From Paratinospora sagittata (taxonomy: Eukaryota > Streptophyta > Magnoliopsida > Ranunculales > Menispermaceae): a DNA stretch of 64,000 nucleotides. A program made the translations under genes and the position numbers. Location of the stretch: the NCBI GenBank assembly GCA_035771175.1, contig CM069603.1:19072286-19136285 (forward strand), given 5' to 3'. This document shows positions 55,370 to 64,000 of the stretch, in pieces. Position 1 is the stretch's first letter, and every line of letters begins with the position of its first letter. Below the pieces are notes generated by a model that made no database searches, was not told where the DNA came from, and worked only from the letters and a program-made list of their open reading frames with translations.

Positions 55370-56320
55370 GAGCAATTTGCCAAGTTTCTTGAAATTTTCA
55401 AGAAGATCCACATCAACATTCCTTTTGCCAATGCTTTGGAGCAAATGCCCAACTATGTGAAGTTCATGAAGGATGTGATGACAAAAAAGAGGAAACTAGA
55501 AGACTATGAGACGGTGAAGCTTACTGAAGAATGTAATGCCATACTACAAAAGAAGCTACCTCAAAAGCTAAAAGATCTATGGAGTTTCACTATACCTTGC
55601 ACCATTGGATCTTTAAATTTCACTAAAGCTTTATGTGATTTAGGTGCAAGTATTAACTTGATGGCTTTGTCAATTTTCAGGGAATTAGGACTTGGCGAGG
55701 TTAAGCCGACTACGATATCTTTGCAACTAGCGGATCGATCACTTACATACCCTAGGGGTATCATTGAAGACATGCTAGTAAAGGTGGACAAATTCATCTT
55801 CCCGGTGGACTTTGTTGTTTTTGATATGGAGGAAGATGGTGATATCCTTCTCATACTTGAGCGGCCATTCTTAGCTACCGGGAGAGCTTTGATCGATGTG
55901 CAACGTGGTGAGCTTACCCTAAGAGTGAATGATGAAGAAGTGTTGTTTAATATATACAAGACCATTAAATTCCCATCGGAGGGGAATACATGTCACGGGA
56001 TAGATGTAGCGGATGCGGTGGATGCATGTGTGACTGAAGTACATGAGGAGCCTACACTGGGAGATCCTTTAGAGAAGTGTCTTGTGAGTTCGATAACTAG
56101 AGATGAGGCCTTTCATGATGATGTCCAGCAATATACCTTAGCTCTTGAAGCCCACAATCCTACAAGTACCATCGTCGAAGTGGAAGACATTGAAGTTTCT
56201 TCGCCACCCGAGCCATTAGAATCTTCACCGGAGTTGAAACCCTTACCAAAGCACCTTCGTTATGCATTTTTGGGTGAGAAGTCTACTATGCCGATCATCA
56301 TATCATCGACTTTATCTACC
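55370..56320 (+). pseudogene. pol: Athila-like aspartic protease, truncated pol
   Basis: The open frame (from about 55,436) reads EQMPNYVKFMKDVMTKKRKL, LTEECNAILQKKLPQKLKD and the protease active site ALCDLGASINLM (D-L-G-A-S, the Athila form). It then has LGEVKPTTISLQLADRS, VDFVVFDMEEDGDILLILER and FLATGRALIDVQRGELTLR. The approach to RT begins (LPKHLRYAFLGEKSTMPIII) but stops at STLS near 56,320, where copia sequence joins. RT, RNase H, integrase and the 3' LTR of this element are absent from the window. It is the longest intact frame here. Confidence 0.88.
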
Positions 56321-56592
56321 CTTTCTACTTCTTTCTTGGGTAGAGAACAATACAAGGCATAGACCGCTTGAGCGTTAAGTTTGTCATTTAGTCTTTCCTT
56401 ATTTGTCCATAGCTCAATAGGCTTGTTGATCATGGTGTAGCCATTTACAAACATTTCCCATAGACTGATATCCTTAGATCGTAGAAAGGATTTCATCCTT
56501 ATCATCCAATCTTCAAACCAGTCTTTATTGAATGGAGGTGGTCTGTCTAAAGGTTGACCTACTTCTATGACGTTCCCTCTGGTCATTGCCAT
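56320..56592 (-). pseudogene. gag: Copia gag N-terminal fragment of J3
   Basis: On the minus strand from ATG at 56,592: MAMTRGNVIEVGQPLDRPPP, then FEDWMIRMKSFLRSKDISLW, VNGYTMINKPIELW and LNAQAVYALYCSLPK. The W-x-x-x-M-x-x-(F/Y)-L and LNAQAxxAL patterns belong to the N-terminal Gag of Ty1/copia elements. The frame then runs into the reverse complement of the Athila protease. Only about 90 codons survive. Confidence 0.8.
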
Positions 56593-56634
56593 TGATATCA
56601 AAAAAATTGTGAAGTTTGTTTGAAGAGCAACACT

Positions 56635-56646
56635 GCTCTGATAACA
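56635..56646 (-). other. Primer binding site of J3 (initiator Met tRNA type)
   Basis: The minus strand reads TGTTATCAGAGC, one base from the standard TGGTATCAGAGC, directly beside the LTR end and followed by gag. It gives the orientation of the whole J family. Confidence 0.8.
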
Positions 56647-56648
56647 CT

Positions 56649-58500
56649 TGTTGGCCCAGATATGTACAAGAGGTGGGTTAATTGGACGCTTAGACGATTT
56701 AGAAAATAATAACAATGGCAAAAGATACAGTGCAAAAAATAAACAAATATGCACAGTCAATTTAATGTGGTTCGGCTACTTGCCTACATCCACTACCTAA
56801 CGTCCTCAGTTAGGATTTTAACCTTGTTACTAAGAGATTCTCTTACTGGTGAGAATCAAATCGTTACACCTTTTCTCAACTTGTGGGTGTGAGAACAACC
56901 GTTACACTGCTTAGCTTACAGGCGTGAGACTAACCTATCTAAACTTACAGGTGTGAGAACTACCATTTCTCAACTTACGGGTGTGAGAAGACTTGACTTT
57001 ATTGAATAAAAAATATCAACTCAATAGTTTGTCTAACTACTGTTATAACCTTGGTACAGTATATAGAATATGAAATTGAATACAACTGTATCCTATGAAC
57101 TATCCCTCAAATTACTCTTTCAGCAAGAATGATATAAGTTAAAACAATGTTGAACGATTTGAGTGAAAACAATTTAAAACTTCAAATAGATTTTCAGATA
57201 AAGGTAGAATATTAGCTCAGTATGAAAATCTTTTGAATACGTAAAGTCTCAAAGAAAACTACTGTGAAAACATATCGACTTAAACGTTTTCTTGACCAGA
57301 TGAAAATTCTAACTTTCAAAAAATTGTTAAGTGTATGTATTTATAGACATGTAGAGATGAAGTTGTTGTTCATTTGAATTTGAATTTCAAATTTGAACAT
57401 TTACTCACAACAACTAGAATATATCACGAAAATGGCAACTGCACAATTCATGAATATTATGTTTTTCTCCAAATACATGAATAAGGAAATTTTTAGAAAA
57501 CATGGTTCGTCATTCAGAGAATATCTCTTACAAATACAGAAAATTAATTTTGTACAAAAAGTTGTTCTGAAAAGGTGGCAAAAAATACGTACATGTCAGA
57601 ACAATAAAACTATCATTTATGTCGTTTTGTTCCTTTAAGGGCGCTCATAGAATGTCAGTGTCCTACTGAACAATGAAGTGAGGGCGTTACTAAGTAGTAA
57701 GCGTCCTGACTTGCTTTGACAATTAAACAAGGTCGTAGTAAGCGTCCTGCTTTGTTTTAAAATACAAAACATATGAGGGCGCTACTCAAGAGTGAGCGTC
57801 CTGAACTATTAAAAGTAGTTTTAAAACAATGTTTAAGCGCGCTGACGGACGGTGAGCGTCCTAAAAGTTACTTAAGTTGATTCTAAAGATGTGGGCATTC
57901 CTACACAAGTAGTATCCTGATAATTCATTCAACTTATAACTTATCAGCGTCCTTAAAGATAGAAATCACTTAAAGATAAAAGAAAATATTTTAGCGAGCT
58001 GAAACCAAGTCAGCGTCCTGACATTCTCAAAGGTTGATAAAAGAAAGGTCACTACTAACAAGTAAGCATCCTTATTAAATAGTTCAACTCAACCTTGAGT
58101 GTCTTAACATTTTATCAGTGTCCTGACTCATCAAGTCCAGGAGGGCGCTGCTAAAACATTAGCATCCTGAAAGACTTTATAAAAGCGGTTTTTGATTTCT
58201 CAATTAAAATTAGATAAAACATCATTGTTTCTTTTAATCAAAACACTTTAGAAATAATAAAGTACGATTAAAATATGCAAACGATAAAAATCTTGCTAAG
58301 AGTTAGATGATCGATAGCCTTTACATTTTAAGCACTGACAGACTCAGAACTTTACTTTGATGTTCAATAGGCTTGTGATCACAGTTCCTTGATCTTGATT
58401 CTTGATAAATCTGAAACACTTGACAAGATCATTAGATAGACCAACTGGAGATATTTGGAATCATCAAAACATTCATGTCATGGGGTTCATTGAGATAACA
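56649..58500 (-). mobile_element. 5' LTR of truncated copia element J3, 1,852 bp
   Basis: TGTTGGCCC to GAGATAACA, collinear with solo LTR J2. TATA box CTATAAATA on minus at 57,338-57,346; hairpin modules at about 56,846-56,990 (GATTCTC/GAGAATC, TTCTCA/TGAGAA twice); AGGGCGCT/AGCGTCCT array at 57,637-58,169. No second LTR or target duplication is present because the element is broken at 56,320. Confidence 0.88.
57637..58169. repeat. AGGGCGCT / AGCGTCCT array in U3 of J3
   Basis: Many copies of AGGGCGCT, AGCGTCCT and decayed forms (GGGCGTTACT, AGCATCCTG, AGTGTCCT). Module order resembles J2. Confidence 0.78.
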
Positions 58501-60296
58501 AAATGATTTGTGTGCTTCACAAATATACTTATTCATTTAATACTTTGAGAAATTTAAGCATAATCAAATTATGTTAGTGAGCTCACTTCAATTTAGAATC
58601 TAAATTGCTCATATATTTATATGCTCATATTTTAACAATGAACTAAAATTAATGACTATCCATTAAAGTCCATCACTCTTGTACTTTTAGGCGTAATGAC
58701 ATATATCACTTCAAAGTACGAGACATTCAAATAGCTATAGTGGCCTTCTTCAATTCTTATCCAAATTTCCAATTTCTTCCTTGGAGATTGATCAAGTTTA
58801 GTCTAAGAATTTAAATTCTTAGAAATCGTGAGAAGACTTTAAAAGTCACTTCTCTAACCGAACCGAGGAAACCTTACTTATGCTCCCCATGCTTATTAAT
58901 GATCCTTGATCATATCATAAAAAAGGGGTTTGTAAGGAAAATTAATTTGATATTTCATTTGAATTTAATTAGATATTATAAGGATCAAACAAAATGTTTT
59001 CTGAAAGGTTTTAATCATAATTTCAATGAGTTTTAAATAATTTAAAAGTGTTTAATCTTATATCAAAATGTTTTGATTCAATGGAATGATTCTTGAGTGT
59101 CAAAATATTAATTTTTAAAAAATCAGGAACTAATAGTGCGCTATAAGACCCTATAGCCCGCAATCCAACAATTTGCCAAAAATTTTTAGAAGGCAATAGC
59201 GCACTATCAGTGTTGATAGCATGTTATTGAGTTGAATAATCAAAAATCTATTTTTTTGGAAAATTGGCTATAGCGCGCTATCCCATTTGATAGCCCGCTA
59301 TAGAGCTATTGCCCTGATATTTCAATTTTCAGTAAAATGGGCAATAGCGCGCTATCGGAAAGTCTGAAAAACTAGAGCTCTCGGGTTGTGTATATCGACC
59401 TGTTATAGTCCACTATCCATCAATAGAGGGCATGATACGCAACCCGATAGCGCGCTATAGGCCTTAATAGCGCGTTATCCACATATGAGACAGAAATCTG
59501 ACATTTCTGACTAGAAAAATGTGAGCACTTCCGCTTGCTCGATTTTTCTATTCCTTGCATAGTTTTGCCAAGTTATCTTAATTGAAATATTCTCCACTAA
59601 CACCTGGATGATTCCCATTGTCTCACACGCCCAAAACAACTTTAGATTAAACAATGTTTTGAATTCAAATCATTCCATACTCTCTTGTTCTTTAACCTGC
59701 AACTGCTCATTTTATAAAATACACATTATTTGATTTTTGAGATCAGTTCTAAGCACAATTCTTGCAAATTATTCTGAGTTATGCAAAGAGTGATTCAAGA
59801 GAGCAAAGACGTGATTCCCATTTGAGCAAAATAATTGTTTTGAATCAAATCAAAATTTGTACGTTTTGAAGATATCCTCATCTTCAGCCTGTTCTTCTTT
59901 TTTCATCTTCTTTGTGGGATATCTTGAGGTTATCAAAAGCCATTGTATGTTAGTTGGGAAGTTTTCTTGGTAAGAGAATAACTCCAAATCTGTATTTGAA
60001 CAAATAAAACAAAAAATGATCTTCTTAGAGACCTTGAACTACAAACAAATACTCTAGTCTCTAGAAACATTATTTAAGACTAATAAGACCCATGTCTCTT
60101 AAATTTTATCCATTTAGAAGTCTTAGTGCATTTACAAGGATAATCAACTCACGTAAGCCATCACATAATTCAAAAATTCTTAAGGCTTAGATGTCACATG
60201 CTCTACTTGAATGAATACCATATGCTAAAGTTTTCATCTACTTGTATTCATTCCTTTAGAAATGAAATGAAAATAAATGACTAAAAAAATCATCAC
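58501..60296 (+). mobile_element. K: probable copia-type LTR remnant
   Basis: No coding signal. Layout resembles the other copia LTRs here: an AT-rich left part, a motif array (59,136-59,479), then TTTATAAAATACAC (about 59,711) and a leader-like region. I cannot place the LTR ends. It is cut on the right by the A-like element at 60,297. Confidence 0.45.
59136..59479. repeat. ATAGCGCGCTAT palindrome array
   Basis: Copies include GTGCGCTATAAG, ATAGCGCACTATC, ATAGCGCGCTATCCC, ATAGCCCGCTATAG, ATAGCGCGCTATCGG, ATAGCGCGCTATAGG and ATAGCGCGTTATCC. Most are perfect or one-transition variants of a 12-base palindrome. Confidence 0.85.
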
Positions 60297-60687
60297 TGTC
60301 ACACCCTGATTCTTAAGAACAATTTCATACGATAGGCAACGGACCAGAATCGGGGTGTGAGCAGAAATGGACATCAACAAAAATCTTTTATTCATCCTCC
60401 TTTAATAACGAAGGAAAAAAGTACAAATGTTACAATTACATGAGTACAGAGTACGCAACGGAAACCACAACAATCCATAAATAACACATCTAGATCTATG
60501 TTGACATCCCGCACCCTGAGCGTACCTCAAATTATGGTTTACGGTCAGTCTTTCGACTGCACCTAATCACACTGGTGGCAAGCCATGTGGTCATGTCAGG
60601 GTAAGAGTCGGTGCTTCGCCACCCTCACATCGTGAGAACCCCTGATCATGATTCTCGGATTCTCAGATTCGGCCTCTTGTTAATCAT

Positions 60688-60699
60688 TCTCTGATACCA
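60688..60699 (-). other. Primer binding site of the A-like element
   Basis: The minus strand reads TGGTATCAGAGA, one base from the initiator Met tRNA complement, four bases after ATATGACA. It marks 60,704 as an LTR end inside what otherwise looks like one LTR. Confidence 0.75.
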
Positions 60700-61270
60700 T
60701 AACTGTCATATTATGGTCATTAATGACACTCACGTGGGTCCAACGACCATGACCTACCAAGATCTACATTGACATCCCGCACCTTACGCACTTCCTTCTT
60801 ACATAGCTTCGGTGACTCTCACATTCTAATAACATATTTGTACTTACGCGTGTCTAAGATCCTAGGGAAAAATATCAACAGGATGAGCTCAACAGCTCAG
60901 TGAGGTCAAGCAAGATAAACGAACCTTACATGCATAATAATGAGTGCAGAACAATAGTCATCATAAAGTTATGCCACAACAATACAATCAAGCAATGATA
61001 TGAATGAAACGTGGTCACACATCATCACAGGCCAAGCATCATGCACTCACAACCTGTGATCCAAGGCACCGATACAATATCCAGCAATTGAGAGGTCTCA
61101 TGAGTTTTAGTGCTAACCAGTGACAGTGTCACCTCCGGGTCCAACGTAACAGCATAACACCCAATAATATATCATAATGATGACCCCCACGGTCCAGCGT
61201 AACGGCATAGCACCCATGGTTGCAGTATATACCATTTTGTAAAATATTTCTCATGCATGAAGTAAAGCAT

Positions 61271-62589
61271 TGTTGAGTGCCAACCGCAAGTGAACGGTTG
61301 CGAAATTATAATATAACCCGATGAAATCGGGTATCGTCCTCAAGGATAATTAGAACACTAGCTATCACGTTTTTACCTTAATTTTATCTAGACAATCGAG
61401 TAACTAAATAGTAGTGAAAACAACTAATTATTAACTAGCAAAGCAATGAAAACAACAGATTATCAATAGAGAAATAATTTAGAGAATCAATTTCACCTAA
61501 TTATGAACTTTGTTTTTTCTAATTATTTATCATTAATGTATTTACTTAGTTTATAAGCCATAAACCCTAATGTTTATAACACCCTCTATTGAGTACCGCG
61601 TTAGAGCATATTCATAGGAGTTGATCTCGATCTATCGATAAAGATCTAAATCCTACAAACTCACTAAGATCTATGATTTATTTTAATGACTTCAAAGGGT
61701 CTCGATCTCAAGATAACCTAGGCTATATTTCCCTTGTTTCGATCTAAAGTACCCTCTATCGAGTGCCGCACTCTAGAACTAAAATTATCCAATCCGTGAT
61801 CAAGAGATTGAAAGCATTAACAATGGAGAAATATAAATAAACTATCACAAATCCATTAACAATAATTAAAGCCCTAAACTAGAACATAGAATCAAAGTTA
61901 GGATCCATCTATCCTTTAGAACAAAAGATTAGTTCATAACGTGAAAGAGAATAACACAAGACAGGGAGAAATCTACAATAATAAACATTAATAGCAAACT
62001 AGAAAATCTGAAACTCGAATCTTCTTTCGAATCTAGCTGTCTTGTTCTCCTCTCTATTCCAATGCGTCCTTCTCAAAAAACCCTCCAAATCCATATATTG
62101 TGTCCCCAAAGTCGTGTCCAATTGGAATTTCCAAAGTTTCCAAAAACAAATCATAAGTCGCTAAATTAGCAACATTTAAATACGGGGCGCCGTGGCGCTG
62201 TGTTACATTTCCTCTGGGAGCCGTGATGAGGGTCGCGGCTCCCAGAGCCCTGTTTGTGCACAGTGTTGTGGACTTAGCCAATTTTTTCCACTTTTTGGCT
62301 TGGGTTCTTCATGACTCATCACCGAGGCTTCTCATATGTTGTGTCCATCAATCATGCTCACTTCCACATATCTAAATACCTACAAAACAATGTAAAACAA
62401 GTAATTAAAACACTCGAAACATAAATTGATCCAACATATAAATTAACAAACCGAAATAATGCATAAAAACCAATTTATTCCTAAACTAACAAATGAATCA
62501 AAACTAACATAAACACACTCAACTAATGCATAAATCATCTTAAAACAACTACAAAACACTCCTAAACATGTCTAAATATGCAACTATTA
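61271..62589 (-). mobile_element. Athila-type solo LTR, 1,319 bp
   Basis: Perfect 5-bp target duplication AGCAT (61,266-61,270 and 62,590-62,594). It is the reverse complement of the Athila LTR at 52,225-53,705 through most of its length. The sense start is decayed from TGATAG to TAATAG. Host A-like sequence (GAAGTAAAGCAT, then GGTAACATC) reads through when it is removed. The minus-strand ORF at 62,054-62,281 lies in the U3 region and is not a gene. Confidence 0.9.
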
Positions 62590-62983
62590 AGCATGGTAAC
62601 ATCTACGATGCATGATGCTATGTAAATTATCATTAGACAAGTAATAGACGCAAACCTAGCATTCATCCCCACCTTAACACGTTTAGTAGCGTCGCCTTGT
62701 TGAACCTTCCGTCGAAACACCTATCTTTCGGAAGCGCAAGAAAAATGAGAGAGAGAGAGAGATAGAAAAATGTGCAAGAGGGAAAGAGGGAGAGTGAGAG
62801 GGGGGTGAGGTGGAGTGAAGGGGGGACCCCTATTTATAGGGGTGGCCCCCCATGGGGACGATCCTTTCCTTAGGTTCGTCCCACTATGGGGATCTATATT
62901 TCCTCCGAGGGGGTCTTTCATCACTTATTGAAATTACATCTACAGTTAAATTAGTTTTACAGTAGAAAAAGTGGAGGGTGTGA

Positions 62984-64000
62984 TTAATATTAGTGTTATA
63001 TTAATAACACTAATATAATGATTCAATAGTATTTCATCCTACACTGTTTGGTAGTTTTTGTTGGAGAAAATGTGAAAAATTTTGGAGTGTGACAATCACA
63101 CTTTATTCAAAATTGATTTTAGTCATACACTTGAAAAATTGAACATGCTAGCTTTCATGAATAGGCATTGATGTGTGAATTACTTATTTACATTATATCT
63201 TATATCATCGTGCTTATATAATATCATGAATGTGTGGTTGCATTCTATGCTTGAATAAATACATATCTAATTAGAAGGAAACATGTTCAACCTAAAGTTT
63301 GCCAAATCATGATTTGCACTTGCCATTTCTATTTCATTATCATGATTATGCTTGTATGTGATGGTTTCGTGCATGCTCTTGTACTAAAATTCTATTCTAA
63401 AAACATCTTTGAGCTTGCATATAGAGTGTCATGTTTCATCATAAGCAAATGAATATAGGCATGTACACAACTTCATATCCTACGCCTATATCTCTTGAAG
63501 AGAAAATTGCCTATACTCATGATTATCATCTTTTGGCATTTTCCTTTTATGGTTTCCTGACTTTGATGCATTCTCTTCATCTTATCATATAAGCATCAAA
63601 TTCTTGAACATTTGATTTCTAATGAGCGCATACGCTTCAAAATCATTTTTCATTAGAATCAAACAATCTAGGCTATGCTTCAATTATATGAAAATAAATC
63701 TATGTTGTTGCTTGAATGATTTCTATGAAATTTGGCATATAGTCAATATCTTTAGGCTTTGCTCTTCATCTTATATATCTCCATATGCCTAAACTATGGA
63801 AAGTCCACGACTTTCACTTTCTCATGACATTGATGTTGCTCTTTAATATTAAATCTTGTATGCATCAATTGATTGTAATTTTTGATATCTAGTAGGTGCC
63901 ATGTACTTCAAATTATATACTTTACATCTTATTAGAATCATAATAGCTAGGCCTCGCTTAATCATAAATCATTTTGCCTATGCTAAAAGTATGCTTATGC
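62984..64000. other. Unassigned AT-rich sequence
   Basis: About 1 kb to the window end without a convincing ORF, repeat or LTR boundary. A 13-bp inverted repeat (ATATTAGTGTTAT, 62,987-62,999, with its complement at 63,004-63,016) lies at its left edge. The rest has wording similar to copia interiors but no motif I can defend. Confidence 0.5.

Larger units (their letters stand above)
60297..62983 (-). mobile_element. A-like element with large internal deletion (LTR, PBS, about 180 bp, LTR end)
   Basis: Sense is minus. The 5' LTR runs from about 62,983 (U3 start CACCCTCCACTTTTTCT, decayed) to 60,704 (ending ATATGACA), interrupted by the Athila solo LTR. PBS TGGTATCAGAGA follows at 60,688-60,699, then about 160 bases of leader, then a second U5 stretch (about 60,526-60,297) ending GGGTGTGACA. 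The phrase GACATCCCGCACC occurs in both LTR pieces (60,503 and 60,772). The TATA box with GGGGCCACCCC-type flanks is at about 62,822-62,853. U3/R match element A, while the last part resembles element I. Confidence 0.75.

Noticed and set aside
62987..63016. 13-bp inverted repeat as a MITE
   Set aside because: The arms are only four bases apart with no interior and no clear target duplication; it is a simple hairpin in AT-rich DNA.

Overview
The window is nuclear DNA of a seed plant, most likely a flowering plant with a large, repeat-rich genome. Everything recognisable is LTR-retrotransposon sequence in nested layers: two chromodomain Ty3/gypsy elements (called A and B here), Athila-like Ty3/gypsy elements primed by tRNA-Asp, Ty1/copia-type LTRs, and many solo LTRs. 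I see no host gene, rRNA, tRNA gene or CRISPR array. All coding remnants are broken. Letters A-K are working labels, not database families.

Layout. 1-22,972: element A (+ strand; gag, PR, RT, RNase H, IN, chromodomain-like tail). A 2.9 kb solo LTR (J1) sits in its protease, and complete element B (10,152-21,939) sits in its 3' LTR. B carries a 1.9 kb solo LTR (J2) in gag. A itself lies in an LTR of family F (F1, to 26,273), which also holds solo LTR C, and F1 lies in a copia-type LTR (D'). 27,013-29,011: LTR E1 and copia-type LTR H1. 29,012-35,552: F2, split by complete non-autonomous element F3 (minus strand; two LTRs, tRNA-Asp PBS, a gag-like ORF, no pol). 35,553-37,326: LTR D. 37,338-48,749: element I (minus; PBS and PPT visible, no pol), whose 3' LTR holds LTR G, which holds solo LTR E2. 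48,750-50,960: F4, an F-type remnant with an integrase tail. 51,257-52,224: LTR H2. 52,225-56,320: Athila-like 5' LTR, PBS, gag and protease, cut off at a junction with a truncated copia element (J3, to 58,500). 58,501-60,296: copia-type LTR remnant K. 60,297-62,983: internally deleted A-like element split by an Athila solo LTR. 62,984-64,000: unassigned AT-rich DNA.

The parts act as self-replicating parasites, not as a host pathway: LTRs supply promoter and terminator, the PBS binds initiator Met tRNA or tRNA-Asp, gag packages RNA, and PR/RT/RNase H/IN copy and integrate. Five-base target duplications order the insertions; for example D' > F1 > A > B > J2 is five layers deep. Most in-frame stops look like C-to-T decay.

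The most unusual signals lie in the LTRs. Copia-type LTRs J1, J2, J3 and D carry arrays of tandem hairpins whose stems change in a compensatory way. Short GCGC-core repeat arrays sit upstream of the TATA box in several unrelated LTR families. Chromovirus LTRs share a GAGCT...AGCTC stem-loop. Coordinates come from reading by eye; element boundaries marked approximate may move by several bases.
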